Part shown: in pieces, positions 38,488 through 47,724 of the stretch
Layout of the letters: each line of letters begins with the position of its first letter
How positions within the stretch are numbered: the stretch's first letter is position 1
From: JBDTSW01 sp963758845
Lineage (GTDB): Bacteria; Actinomycetota; Thermoleophilia; Solirubrobacterales; 70-9
Direction: 5' to 3'
Length of the DNA stretch: 64,000 bases
NCBI GenBank assembly: GCA_963758845.1
Contig: CAVWWX010000002.1
Location: 744,001-808,000, forward strand
Program-made: the position numbers and the translations under genes
The notes under the pieces: model-generated
What the model saw: only the letters and a program-made list of their open reading frames with translations
Told to the model about the DNA's origin: nothing
Database searches by the model: none

Positions 38488-39885
38488 CTACGCCCCGCGT
38501 CGGGGGCGCTTCGGGCGCCTGGCGGGCGGACCGGTGATCTTCTCCTCGCCCTCGCGGTCGTCGATCTGGACGTAGTCGCGGTCGCGCTCGCCCGTATAGA
38601 TCTGGCGCGGCCGGGCGATCTTCTGCTCGGAGTCGTCGTTCATCTCCATCCACTGCGAGACCCATCCCGAGGTGCGCGGAATGGCGAAGATCACGGTGAA
38701 CATGTCGGTGGGAATCTCGAGCGCCTCGTAGATCATCCCGGAGTAGAAGTCGACGTTCGGGTAGAGCTTCCGCGAGGTGAAGTAGTCGTCGTCGAGCGCG
38801 TGCTTCTCCAGCTCGGTGGCGATGTCCACCAGGGCGTTGTCCTCGGTCGCCTCGATCACGTCATCGAGGTGCTTCTTGATGATCCGGGCCCGCGGGTCGT
38901 AGTTCTTGTAGACACGGTGGCCGAAGCCCATCAGCCGCTCCTCGCGGTTCTTCACGCCCTCGAGGAAGTCCGGGATGTTCTCCGGCGTCTCGATCCGCCG
39001 CAGCATCCGCAGCACCGCCTCGTTGGCGCCACCGTGGAGCGGGCCGTAGAGGGCCGCGACCCCGGCGGCGACCGCCGAGTAGGGGTCGACCTCTGAGGAG
39101 CCCACGCCCCGCACCGCGCTCGTCGAGCAGTTCTGCTCGTGGTCGGCATGGAGGATGAAGAGGACGTCGAGCGCCTTCGCGAGCCGCGGATCGGGCTCGT
39201 ACTTCGCCTCGGTCTTCTTGAACATCATGGAGAGGAAGTTCTCGGGATAGCTGAGGTCGTTGTCGGGATACACGTACGGGAGGCCCATGTTGTGGCGGTA
39301 GGCGAACGCCGCCAGGGTCGGCACCTTGGCGATCATCCGGATCGCCGCCATGTAGCGCTCCTCGGGGTCGTCGATGTGCTTTGCGGCGGGGTAGAAGGTC
39401 GAGAGCGCGCCGAATCCCGAGAGCAGCATTCCCATCGGGTGGGCGTCGTAGCGGAAGGTCTCGAAGAGGTGCTTGATGTCCTCGTGGACGAAGGTGTGGT
39501 GGGTGATGTCGAAGGTCCAGCGCTCGAGCTGCGCCTTGGTGGGAAGCTCGCCGAAGATCAGGAGGTAGGCGACCTCGACGTAGCTGGAGTGCTCGCAGAG
39601 CTGCTCGATCGGATAGCCGCGGTGCTGGAGGATGCCCGCCTCGCCGTCGATGTCGGTGATGGCGGAGCGGCAGGACGCGGTGTTGGTGAAGGCCGGGTCG
39701 TAGGCCATCATCCCGAAGTCGTCCTCTTCGACCTTGATCTGGCGCAGGTCCATCGCCTTGATCGTGTCGTCGGTGATCTCCAGCTCGTACGTCTTGCCCG
39801 TGCGGTTGTCGGTGACGCTCAGGGTGTCCCCGCCGGCAGTCGCCACGCCGCCGTCTTGGTCCTGGGTCTGCTCTTCAGTCGCCAT
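38488..39885 (-). CDS. gltA: Citrate synthase
   Basis: This 465-residue citrate synthase starts at ATG 39885, chosen over the longer frame because AAGGAG lies just upstream. Active-site residues are His284 (GPLHGGANEA), His323 (GFGHRVYKNYDPRA) and the Asp in the later YPNVDFYSG. HADHEQNCSTSAVR is typical of the type II family. It condenses acetyl-CoA and oxaloacetate. With aconitase and oxoglutarate dehydrogenase it gives three TCA enzymes in this window, each in a separate unit. Confidence 0.95.
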   Translation of the reverse strand: MATEEQTQDQDGGVATAGGDTLSVTDNRTGKTYELEITDDTIKAMDLRQIKVEEDDFGMMAYDPAFTNTASCRSAITDIDGEAGILQHRGYPIEQLCEHSSYVEVAYLLIFGELPTKAQLERWTFDITHHTFVHEDIKHLFETFRYDAHPMGMLLSGFGALSTFYPAAKHIDDPEERYMAAIRMIAKVPTLAAFAYRHNMGLPYVYPDNDLSYPENFLSMMFKKTEAKYEPDPRLAKALDVLFILHADHEQNCSTSAVRGVGSSEVDPYSAVAAGVAALYGPLHGGANEAVLRMLRRIETPENIPDFLEGVKNREERLMGFGHRVYKNYDPRARIIKKHLDDVIEATEDNALVDIATELEKHALDDDYFTSRKLYPNVDFYSGMIYEALEIPTDMFTVIFAIPRTSGWVSQWMEMNDDSEQKIARPRQIYTGERDRDYVQIDDREGEEKITGPPARRPKRPRRGA

Positions 39886-39928
39886 CGCTCTCCTTCGTCT
39901 GCCTCGGCGCCCGGATTCTCGCAGCTTG

Positions 39929-39955
39929 CGCCCGTCTGACCGTGTCAGGCGGGCG
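39929..39955 (-). terminator. Hairpin after the second CSLREA gene
   Basis: CGCCCGTCTGAC (39929-39940) and GTCAGGCGGGCG (39944-39955) pair with a single mismatch around a 3-base loop, ten bases past the stop of the gene at 39966-41582. It separates that gene from citrate synthase, which starts downstream on the same strand. Confidence 0.6.
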
Positions 39956-39965
39956 AACGCGGCGC

Positions 39966-41582
39966 TCAGCGCCGGTACTCGAAGGCTCCGACGTCGGGGT
40001 TCTGCCTCCGCACTCCTCGCTGGTCGCGCTCGAGCCCGCTGACCTCCGCGGCGTTGCGCGCAGGGCTCGAGACGCGCAGCGCGACCGTATGCGTCGGCCC
40101 GCCGTTGTCGGACAGCCGCCTGACCTCCGGCCCGACGCCGGTGATATCCGGGGGGTCGGTGACGCCCGGGCAGCCGATCACGTGCTGGACCAGGTTCACC
40201 CCGGTCGCGGTCACCGGGCCCTGGCAATCGACTCCCGAGTCCTCCCCGGCGGCGCTGTTGGCGGCGATCAGCGAGTTGCGGATCGAAATGCCGCCGGCGG
40301 CCCCGTTGCCGAGGCCGCCGCCGGTCTCGGTGCCCGCGGCGTCGCTGTTCGCTTCGTTGTGGGTCACCGTGGCGCTGTCGAGCTCGGTAGTCGCGTCGAG
40401 CAGGGTCTCGATTCCGCCGCCGAAGCCCATCGCTCGGTTCTCGGCGATCGTTGAGTTCGTGAACGAGGCGGTCGTGCCCGCGTCGCGTACCGCGACCCCG
40501 CCACCGCCGTTCCCACCGACCGCGCGGTTACCGGCGATCGTCGAGCGCACGATGGTGCCGAGCGCTCCGCCGGCCAGGTGGAGGCCGCCGCCGAAGCCGT
40601 TCGCTCGGTTGTCCAGCACCGAGCTCGTGGAGAGCTGCAGGCTTCCGCCATCGGCCGCGAAGCCGCCGCCGGGGCCGGCGATGTCCGTGCCGGACCTGTT
40701 GCCCTCGACGGTCGAGCGCAACAGCGTCACCACGGCCCCGGCGCTGTGGATGCCCCCACCGCCATCGGCGGCGCGGTTGCCCGAGATCACCGACCCCTCG
40801 ATCGGGAAGTCGTACTGGTAGAGGTAGAGACCGCCTCCCTCGTCGCCCAGCGCGCGGTTCCGCTCCACGCGCAGATCGGTCAGCTTCGCGCCGTCGAAGC
40901 TCAGCAGGCCGCCGCCCCGCCCCGCGGTGTTGCTGCGCAGGGTGACGCGCTTCAGGGACCCTCCATCGTCGAGAAGGATCGCGCCACCGTCGGACTCCGC
41001 CGCGTTGAACGCGAAGTCGCTGCGCGTGATGCGCACGGGCAGGTCACCGTCGGCCGCGATCGCACCGCCGTCGCTCCCTGCCACGTTGTCGTAGAAGCTC
41101 GACCGGTCGACCCGGAGCTTGGCGTCGCCGCCGAACGTCTCGACGCGGATCGCGCCACCGGAGTTGCTCGTCTCGCCGTTGAACAGGTTCAGTTTCATCA
41201 ACGTGAGGCGGCCCGCGCCCTCGACGTGGAAGAGCCGGTCCTCCTCCTGGCCGCGGATGCGGGCGCGCCCGCTGCCCCGGCCCACTACGGTGAGCGGCCC
41301 GCTGACGTCCAGGTCGCCGCCCTCGGGGTCATCCGGGGCGGCAGGGGGTCTCTGCAGCGTGTGGATCGGGCCCGTGTCCAGCTCGATGATGTCGGCGCCG
41401 GAACGCGCGTTGGCGGCCAGCACCGCCTCGCGCAGCGAGCAGTCCCGGGGGCGACACTGGCCGGGGTTCGGATCGTCAGTGCGCGTCACCTCGAATGACC
41501 GCGCGGAGGCTGGCGTAGCGCCGAGCGGGACAGCCACCAAGGCAGCCACGACGATGATCCCGGCTCTGAGTCCTACGGACAC
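39966..41582 (-). CDS. Secreted CSLREA-domain beta-helix protein (paralogue)
   Basis: This 538-residue secreted protein has a signal peptide (residues 1-27, ending TPASARS), then RTDDPNPGQCRPRDCSLREAV, the CSLREA motif, and about ten beta-helix coils with GGGxxxxGG turns (for example SVISGNRAADGGGGIHSAG). It ends RRQNPDVGAFEYRR, the usual family tail. GTG 41582. Such proteins are exported surface or secreted polypeptides of unknown role in environmental bacteria. Confidence 0.85.
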   Translation of the reverse strand: MSVGLRAGIIVVAALVAVPLGATPASARSFEVTRTDDPNPGQCRPRDCSLREAVLAANARSGADIIELDTGPIHTLQRPPAAPDDPEGGDLDVSGPLTVVGRGSGRARIRGQEEDRLFHVEGAGRLTLMKLNLFNGETSNSGGAIRVETFGGDAKLRVDRSSFYDNVAGSDGGAIAADGDLPVRITRSDFAFNAAESDGGAILLDDGGSLKRVTLRSNTAGRGGGLLSFDGAKLTDLRVERNRALGDEGGGLYLYQYDFPIEGSVISGNRAADGGGGIHSAGAVVTLLRSTVEGNRSGTDIAGPGGGFAADGGSLQLSTSSVLDNRANGFGGGLHLAGGALGTIVRSTIAGNRAVGGNGGGGVAVRDAGTTASFTNSTIAENRAMGFGGGIETLLDATTELDSATVTHNEANSDAAGTETGGGLGNGAAGGISIRNSLIAANSAAGEDSGVDCQGPVTATGVNLVQHVIGCPGVTDPPDITGVGPEVRRLSDNGGPTHTVALRVSSPARNAAEVSGLERDQRGVRRQNPDVGAFEYRR

Positions 41583-41611
41583 GCCGAGGTCATTATCCCC
41601 CGCCGACCGGC

Positions 41612-42541
41612 CTAGTCAAATGCCGTCATCGAGCGCAAGTCGCGCAAGCGCTGCTCGATCTCGCCCTGTTCCAAGCGGGCGACACGCTCGGTGCCGAAGT
41701 CCTCGACGTTGAAGGAGGCCAGCACCGTGCCGTTCGCCATGGCCCGGCGGAGCGTCCGGTCGTCCAGCTTCAGATGTCCGTCGGCCAGGCGCTCGGCGTG
41801 ACCGTCGAGGTACCCCAGGAATCCGCCCGCGAAGCTGTCGCCGGCGCCGGTCGGGTCGCGCACGTCCTCCAGGGGCAAGCCGGGGAGCGCGAAGAAGCTG
41901 GTGGGCGTGAACATCGCGGCGCCGTACTCGCCCTGCTTGGCTACGACGACCCGGGGGCCCAGCTCCATCACGGACTTGGCGGCGCGGGCCAGGTTGGACT
42001 CGCCGGTCAGCTGGCGGATCTCGGCGTCGTTGACGATCAGGCAGTCCACCTCGCGCACCGCGTCGGTGAGCGGATCGAGCGCCGTCTCGATCCAGAGGTT
42101 CATCGTGTCCAGGGCGGCCAGACGAGCTTGCTCGCACTGGCCCCGGACGGCTCGCTGAAGGTCGGGCTGGATGTTCGCGAGGAAGAGGACCTCGGCATCC
42201 CGCGAGGCGGCCGAGAGCTTCGGCTTGAAGTCCCCGAAGACGTTCAGCTGGGTGTCGTCGGTGTGCGCGACGTTCAGGTCGTAGTCGTAGTGGCCCTGCC
42301 AGAAGAAAGTGTTGCCCGCGGGCACGCGCTCGATGTCCGAGACGTCGACTCCCCGATCCGTCAGCAGGGCCATGTGCTCGTCGCCGAAGTCCTCCCCGAC
42401 GGGCCCGACGACGTGCACATCGGTGAAGAAGGACGCGGCCAGGGCGAAGTGCACGGCCGATCCGCCCAGCATCCGATCGCGCTCGCCGAAGGGCGTGCGC
42501 ACCGAGTCAAAGGCGATCGAACCGACCACGGTCAGCGACAT
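41612..42541 (-). CDS. PfkB-family carbohydrate/nucleoside kinase
   Basis: This 309-residue PfkB kinase has an N-terminal MLGGSAVHFALAASFF (glycine pair and substrate site) and the C-terminal DPTGAGDSFAGGFLGYL with the catalytic Asp and anion hole. The sugar is unidentified; ribokinase, adenosine kinase and other PfkB roles all remain possible. ATG 42541. It is divergent from the quinone oxidoreductase with 31 bases between starts. Confidence 0.87.
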   Translation of the reverse strand: MSLTVVGSIAFDSVRTPFGERDRMLGGSAVHFALAASFFTDVHVVGPVGEDFGDEHMALLTDRGVDVSDIERVPAGNTFFWQGHYDYDLNVAHTDDTQLNVFGDFKPKLSAASRDAEVLFLANIQPDLQRAVRGQCEQARLAALDTMNLWIETALDPLTDAVREVDCLIVNDAEIRQLTGESNLARAAKSVMELGPRVVVAKQGEYGAAMFTPTSFFALPGLPLEDVRDPTGAGDSFAGGFLGYLDGHAERLADGHLKLDDRTLRRAMANGTVLASFNVEDFGTERVARLEQGEIEQRLRDLRSMTAFD

Positions 42542-42572
42542 GCGCGGGTGATCCTGCCAGACTTGCCGACCC

Positions 42573-43520
42573 GTGCGCGCGATTCAAGTCAAGGAGTTCG
42601 GTGGGCCCGAGGTCATGGAGCTCGTCGAGGTCGAAGATCCCGAGGGCGGCGACGGCATGGTCGTCGTCGACATCGCTCGCGCCGGAATCAACTTTGCCGA
42701 CACGCACGCAACCCGCGACGACTACCTCGCCAAGCAGTCGCTGCCGATGATCCCCGGCGGCGAGGTATCCGGGACCACCCCCGACGGGACGCGGGTCGCG
42801 GCCCTCCTCGCCGGCGGTGGGTACGCGGAGAAGGTCGCGGTCCCCGAGGGCTTCCTCATCCCTGTCCCCGACGGCGTCTCCGACGATGCCGCGGCGGGGC
42901 TGCTCCTGCAGGGGCTGACCGCCCACGCGTTGGTTCACCGTTGCGCGCGGCTCCAGGAGGGCGAGACGATCGTCGTCCAAGCGGCCGCGGGCGGCACCGG
43001 ATCCCTCGCCGTCCAGCTCGCGAAGCGGGCCGGCGGGAAGGTGATCGCCCTCGCCTCCAGCGAGGAGAAGCGATCGCTCGCCGAACGGCTGGGCGCCGAC
43101 GCCGCGGTCGACTCGCGCGCGGACGATCTTCAGGGGGCCATCCTCGAGGCCAACGGCGGGGAGGAGGTCGATGCGGTGCTCGAGATGAGCGGCGGCGCCG
43201 CGTTCGACGCCTGCCTGCGGACCCTGGCCCCGTTCGGGCGCATCGCCACGTTCGGGATCGCCTCCCGCGAGCCGAACCAGGTCGATACCGGGCACCTGAT
43301 GCGCCACTCGCGCGCCGTGATCGGCTTCTGGCTCATGCACCTCATCCCCCGCCGCGACCTCGTGGTGCCGATGATCGCGGACCTGTTCGCCGCGGTCTCC
43401 TCCGGCGATCTCGAGGTGGTCATCGGCGAGGTCTACCCGCTCTCGGACGTGCGGCGCGCGCATGAGGACATCATCGCCCGCGGCACGCAGGGCAAGCTCC
43501 TGCTGGACCCCACGTCCTGA
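42573..43520 (+). CDS. NADPH:quinone oxidoreductase, zinc-free MDR family
   Basis: This 315-residue medium-chain reductase starts at GTG 42573 (RAIQVKEFGGPEVMEL). It has AGINFADTHATRDDYL, the cofactor loop AAAGGTGSLAVQLAKRAGGKVIA and the C-terminal VYPLSDVRRAHEDIIARGTQGKLLL. Zinc ligands of alcohol dehydrogenases are absent, which fits QOR/crotonyl-reductase-like enzymes. Its TGA shares one base with the helicase ATG (TGATG). Confidence 0.88.
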   Translation: MRAIQVKEFGGPEVMELVEVEDPEGGDGMVVVDIARAGINFADTHATRDDYLAKQSLPMIPGGEVSGTTPDGTRVAALLAGGGYAEKVAVPEGFLIPVPDGVSDDAAAGLLLQGLTAHALVHRCARLQEGETIVVQAAAGGTGSLAVQLAKRAGGKVIALASSEEKRSLAERLGADAAVDSRADDLQGAILEANGGEEVDAVLEMSGGAAFDACLRTLAPFGRIATFGIASREPNQVDTGHLMRHSRAVIGFWLMHLIPRRDLVVPMIADLFAAVSSGDLEVVIGEVYPLSDVRRAHEDIIARGTQGKLLLDPTS

Positions 43521-45007
43521 TGGCAGCCTTCGCCGACCTAGGCCTCTCCAAGGGCTTGCTCCAGACGCTCGACGAGCTCGGCTACGAGACCCCCACGCCG
43601 ATCCAGGAGCAGGCGATCCCGGAACTGCTGGCCGGGCATGACGTGATCGGCCAGGCGCAGACGGGCACCGGCAAGACGGCGGCGTTCGGACTGCCGCTGC
43701 TCGACTACCTCGACGCCGACTCCAAGGAGACGCAGGCGCTGGTGCTCACCCCCACCCGCGAGCTATGCATCCAGGTGACCCAGGCGCTCCGCGCCTACGC
43801 CGAACACCTCCCGATCGAGGTGTTGGCGGTGTTCGGTGGGCAGGCGGTGGCAACCCAGACCTCGCGCCTGCGCCTGGGCGCCCAGGTGGTCGTTTCGACT
43901 GTAGGACGGACGCTTGACCTGATCAACCGCGGGTCGCTGCACCTCAGCTCGGTCCGTTTCGTCGTCCTCGACGAAGCCGACGAGATGCTGGACTTGGGCT
44001 TCATCGAGGATGTCGAGCGCATCCTCAAGCTCTGCCCGGGCGGTCGCCAGACGGCGCTCTTCTCCGCCACGATGCCGCCCCCGATCGCGCGCCTGGCCGA
44101 CGGGTTCATGTACGACCCGGTGACCGTCAAGGTCACGCCGCAACAGCTCACGGTCGACGCGATCGAGCAGGCCTTCGTCGAGGTGCCCGCCAAGGAGAAG
44201 ACCGAGCGGCTGATCTCCGTGCTCGAGGCCGAGGAGCCCGAGCAGGCGATCATCTTCTGCAGGACCAAGATCAACACGCGCAAGCTCGACGAGGCGCTTC
44301 AGCGCAAGGGCCTGCGCTCGAAGGCGCTCCACGGCGACCTCACCCAGGGCCAGCGCGACGGCGTGATGCTGGCGTTCAAGGCGAGGAACCTCCCCCTGCT
44401 GGTCGCGACCGACGTCGCGGCGCGAGGCCTCGACATCGAGCACGTCACTCACGTCATCAACTACGACGTCCCAACGACCACCGAGCCCTACGTGCACAGG
44501 ATCGGCCGTACGGGCCGGGTTGGTCGCACCGGGCGGGCGATCACGTTCGTGACCCCGGCCCAGCGCGATGAGATCGAGCGGATCGAGCGCGAGGCCAAGA
44601 CCTCGATCGGCGAGTGGGAGCCGCCCGAGGAGCGCCTCGAGCACGCGCCACGCCCGCGCCGGCGCGAGCATCCCAGGCGCGATGGCGCCACGCCCGAGGC
44701 TCCCGCGACCAATGGCGCCGACGGCAAGGCCGCCCGCGAGCGCGAGAAGTTGCCGCCGGAGCCCAAGAAGGGGCACGCCAAGCTCTTCGTCAACCGTGGG
44801 CGCCGCAGCGGGATCGAGGACGAGGACCTGCGGTGGGCCCTCGTGGAGGGCGCGGTCGTCCCCGAGGACTCAATCGGCGAGATCCGCGTACTCGAGCGCT
44901 TCTCGTTCGTCGATCTCGAGGCCGAGCACGCCGAGCAGGCGCTCGAGCGCCTGGACGGCACCAAGCTCAAGGGCAAGCAGGTCCGCGTGGAGTACGCGGA
45001 CAAGTAG
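43520..45007 (+). CDS. DEAD-box RNA helicase with DbpA-type RNA-binding domain
   Basis: This 495-residue helicase has Q motif PTPIQEQAIP, Walker A AQTGTGKT (46-53), PTRELCIQV, LDEADEMLD, SAT, and HRIGRTGRVGRTG. After an Arg/Pro-rich linker (about 375-415) the last 80 residues (HAKLFVNRGRRSGI, then FSFVDLEAEHAEQALERLDG) match the DbpA RNA-binding domain found in DeaD/CsdA-like proteins. It acts in ribosome assembly or mRNA remodelling, often in the cold. It is translationally coupled to the upstream oxidoreductase. Confidence 0.92.
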   Translation: MAAFADLGLSKGLLQTLDELGYETPTPIQEQAIPELLAGHDVIGQAQTGTGKTAAFGLPLLDYLDADSKETQALVLTPTRELCIQVTQALRAYAEHLPIEVLAVFGGQAVATQTSRLRLGAQVVVSTVGRTLDLINRGSLHLSSVRFVVLDEADEMLDLGFIEDVERILKLCPGGRQTALFSATMPPPIARLADGFMYDPVTVKVTPQQLTVDAIEQAFVEVPAKEKTERLISVLEAEEPEQAIIFCRTKINTRKLDEALQRKGLRSKALHGDLTQGQRDGVMLAFKARNLPLLVATDVAARGLDIEHVTHVINYDVPTTTEPYVHRIGRTGRVGRTGRAITFVTPAQRDEIERIEREAKTSIGEWEPPEERLEHAPRPRRREHPRRDGATPEAPATNGADGKAAREREKLPPEPKKGHAKLFVNRGRRSGIEDEDLRWALVEGAVVPEDSIGEIRVLERFSFVDLEAEHAEQALERLDGTKLKGKQVRVEYADK

Positions 45008-45009
45008 GC

Positions 45010-46020
45010 CTACTTCGCCGCGGCCTTCTCGGCCTCCGGCGCGTCCCCGCGCGCCGCGCGTCCCTCCCGCATGAGCCCGCGCCAGTCGCCGGTTCGAAAC
45101 ACGATGCCGAGCGTGACGAACGAGACCGCCACCGACCACGCGGTGACCGCGATCTGCTGGCCGACGGAGTAGGAGAGGACCGCGACCCGGGACGGGCCCT
45201 CGAGGGTGGCGACCAGCAGCGCCTGCTGCGCCCCGGCCCCGCCCGGCGTCAGCGGCAGCGCCCCGCTGATCGCGAGCACGCTCATCACCAGCAGCACGTT
45301 CTGGGCCGACCCGCCGATCCGGAACGCGTCGAGGAACAGCCAGAACGAGCCGAAGCGCAGGAACCAGGCGGCGAGCTGCCACGCGGCGACCTCGCGCAGG
45401 TAGCGGCGCGGCTGACGGAGGATCGCGATGCCCTGGAGGAGGCGCTTCCAGACGGCCTCCGCTCGGCGGGCACTGATCGCGTACAGCACGACCAGGCCGA
45501 TCCCCAGCAGCGTCAGCGCCAGCAGCAAGAGGCCGGGGTTGGCCGCCCAGAACGAGACCTCGAAGGCGGGCAGATCGGGCAGCTCGGGCGCCTCGGGGAG
45601 CAGTCCCTGCGTGATCGCGTAGATGAGGACGAGCAGCCCAACGGAAGAGTCGAACGGGGCGAGGACCGCGAACGACGTGATCACCGCCGGGTAGCTGGCA
45701 TCGCGCACGCTGCGCTTCGCCAGCACGATCTTGACGGCGTCGCCCCCGCGCGCCGGAAGGATGCCGTTGAGCCCAACGCCGACGAGGAAGGCCCCCACGA
45801 CGCCACGCTCGCTGACACGGTCGCCCGGATAGGCGGCGCGAAGGGCGTTGGCCCACGCGTGGCCCCGGCATAGCTGCAGCGCGAGGAAGAGGAGCAGGGC
45901 CAGGGCAAGCCAGCCCCAGGCGATGCCCGCGAGCCCGTCGAAGAAGCGCTCCGCGGCCCGGCCGAACGCGTCGATCTGCCTGTCCAGGTCGATCGCGGCG
46001 GCGGGCCCCGGGGCGGACAT
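45010..46020 (-). CDS. Flippase-like / lysylphosphatidylglycerol-synthase transmembrane family protein
   Basis: This 336-residue membrane protein has about eight hydrophobic segments and the family signatures GLNGILPARGGDAVKIVLAK and GALPLTPGGAGAQQALLV. ATG 46020 is preferred over GTG 46029 because GGAGG lies at the correct distance from the ATG. The family covers putative lipid or glycan flippases and the membrane part of MprF. The cargo is unknown. Its stop is two bases from the helicase stop (convergent). Confidence 0.82.
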   Translation of the reverse strand: MSAPGPAAAIDLDRQIDAFGRAAERFFDGLAGIAWGWLALALLLFLALQLCRGHAWANALRAAYPGDRVSERGVVGAFLVGVGLNGILPARGGDAVKIVLAKRSVRDASYPAVITSFAVLAPFDSSVGLLVLIYAITQGLLPEAPELPDLPAFEVSFWAANPGLLLLALTLLGIGLVVLYAISARRAEAVWKRLLQGIAILRQPRRYLREVAAWQLAAWFLRFGSFWLFLDAFRIGGSAQNVLLVMSVLAISGALPLTPGGAGAQQALLVATLEGPSRVAVLSYSVGQQIAVTAWSVAVSFVTLGIVFRTGDWRGLMREGRAARGDAPEAEKAAAK

Positions 46021-46035
46021 CGGGGCCACCCTCCT

Positions 46036-46653
46036 CTAGGCGGACGCCCGCAGCTCGACGCCGAGCAGCTCCTCGAGCTTGGCCACGGTCTCGGCGGCGT
46101 CGCGGTGAAGCAGCGCCGTCATCCCGACCGCCTCGGCGCCCGTGCAGTTCTCGCGAAGGTCGTCGACGAACACGGCGTCGGCGGGGGCGACGCTCAGCCG
46201 CTCGCAGGCGAGCAGGTAGATGTCGGGATTGGGCTTGTGCATGCCCACCTCGCCGGAGATCACGATCTCGTCGAAGATGTCGACCGGCGCCCGGTCGTAG
46301 ATGCCCAGCCCCCACGAGTTCGTGATCAGGCCAGTGCGGATTCCAGCTGCCCCGGCCGCGCGCACGGCGCCGATCATCGCCTCCTCGGGCCGAAGGCCCG
46401 CGAACAGGCGGGCGGTCAGGTCGGTGGAGTCCTCGACGCCCAGCAGGGCGCCGAAGGCGGGCTCGAACTCGGCGGTGTCGATCTCGCCCGTCTCCAGCGA
46501 GCGCAGCAGGCGAAGCGCGTCGGCGTCGCCGCGGAACAGCTCCAGCACGGCGTCCTGCTTCAGGCCCTCGCCCTGGCAGAACTGCGCGAAGGCCGGCCAG
46601 ATGCTGGTCGTGAGAACGCCTCCGAAGTCGACTATGAGAGCCTTCGCCGCCAT
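46036..46653 (-). CDS. HAD-superfamily hydrolase (ACAD10 N-terminal-domain-like)
   Basis: This 205-residue HAD phosphatase has motif I VDFGGVLT (the first Asp is followed by FGG), motif II TNSW, the Lys in EVGMHKPNPDIY and motif IV VDDLREN. It starts at ATG 46653, whose codon overlaps the ATG of the divergent kinase gene (CATG). The FGGVLT form of motif I is that of the epoxide-hydrolase-N-terminal-like HAD group, which also forms the first domain of animal ACAD10. Kinase and acyl-CoA dehydrogenase genes follow next to it. Confidence 0.85.
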   Translation of the reverse strand: MAAKALIVDFGGVLTTSIWPAFAQFCQGEGLKQDAVLELFRGDADALRLLRSLETGEIDTAEFEPAFGALLGVEDSTDLTARLFAGLRPEEAMIGAVRAAGAAGIRTGLITNSWGLGIYDRAPVDIFDEIVISGEVGMHKPNPDIYLLACERLSVAPADAVFVDDLRENCTGAEAVGMTALLHRDAAETVAKLEELLGVELRASA

Positions 46654-47717
46654 GTCAGAGGACGAGGCTACAAGCGGGGATCCGGACGGCATCGACCGGG
46701 CCGGAGTCGAGGCCTGGTTCGAGGCGAACGTCGACGGCGTCCAGCTCCCGCTCGCGTTCGAGCGGATCTCCGGCGGCCGGTCGAACCTGACGTTCGGCGT
46801 GGCCGACGCCTCCGGCACGGCGCTGGGCGCTGCGCCGGCCGCCGCTGGGCAAACGGCTGGGCTCGGCCCACGACATGGGGCGCGAGCATCGCGTGATCTC
46901 CTCGCTCCAGGACACGCCCGTCCCCGTGCCCCCGGTGGTGGGGCTGTGCGACGACGAGTCGGTGAACGGCGCCCCGTTCTACGTCATGGGCTTCGTCGAC
47001 GGCCCGATCCTCCGCTCGCAGCGCGAGGCCGTCGACGCCTTCGATGAGGCCGATCGGCACGCGATCGGCGAACGGGTGGTCGACACCCTGGTAGCGATCC
47101 ACGCGGTGGACCCCGACGCGGTGGGCCTGGGCGAGCTGGGGAGAAAGCAGGACTACGTCGCCCGCCAGCTCCACCGCTGGCACGGACAGTGGGAGAAGTC
47201 GAAGACGCGCGAGCTGGCGCTCGTCGACGACGTCCACGAACGGCTCAGCGCCCGCATCCCGGAGCAGGGCCCGGCCACCATCGTCCACGGCGACTATCGC
47301 CTGGACAACATGATCCTCGCGGCCGACACCGGCGAGGTGGCGGCCGTCGTCGACTGGGAGCTGTGCACGCTGGGTGACCCGCTGGCCGACGTCGGGCTGC
47401 TGATGGTCTACTGGTCCGAGGATGGCGACGACCTGATCCCGCTCTTCGACCCGCCCACCACGGCCCCGGGCTTCCCCGGCCGCGAGGAGCTGCGCGACCG
47501 CTACGCCGAGCGCTCGGGCCGCGACCTGGGCCAGCTCGACTTCTACGTCGCCCTGGGCTACTGGAAGCTCGCGATCATCCTCGAGGGCGTGCTGGCCCGC
47601 TACGCGGCCGGCCAGTACGGCAAGGAGGGCGACGCCGACTCCGGCCAGGAGGAGTTCGCGAAGATCGTCCAGCGCCTCGCCGAGGGGGCCGACGAGGCCG
47701 AACGCCGCCTGGCCTGA
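46652..47717 (+). CDS. APH-family phosphotransferase, ACAD10/11 kinase-like (frameshifted)
   Basis: This is an aminoglycoside-phosphotransferase-fold kinase of about 355 residues. From ATG 46652 it reads EAWFEANVDGVQLPLAFERI and SGGRSNLTFGVAD. The frame then shifts near 46820-46835, and WALRRPPLGKRLGSAHDMGREH leads into TPVPVPPVVGLCDDESVNG, VHGDYRLDNMI (catalytic Asp) and VVDWELCTLGDPLADVG. These are the signatures of the ACAD10/ACAD11 kinase domain and of LvaA, which phosphorylate 4-hydroxyacyl-CoA. An acyl-CoA dehydrogenase of the matching class is next, convergent and eight bases away. Confidence 0.85.
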
Positions 47718-47724
47718 CTGGCGC

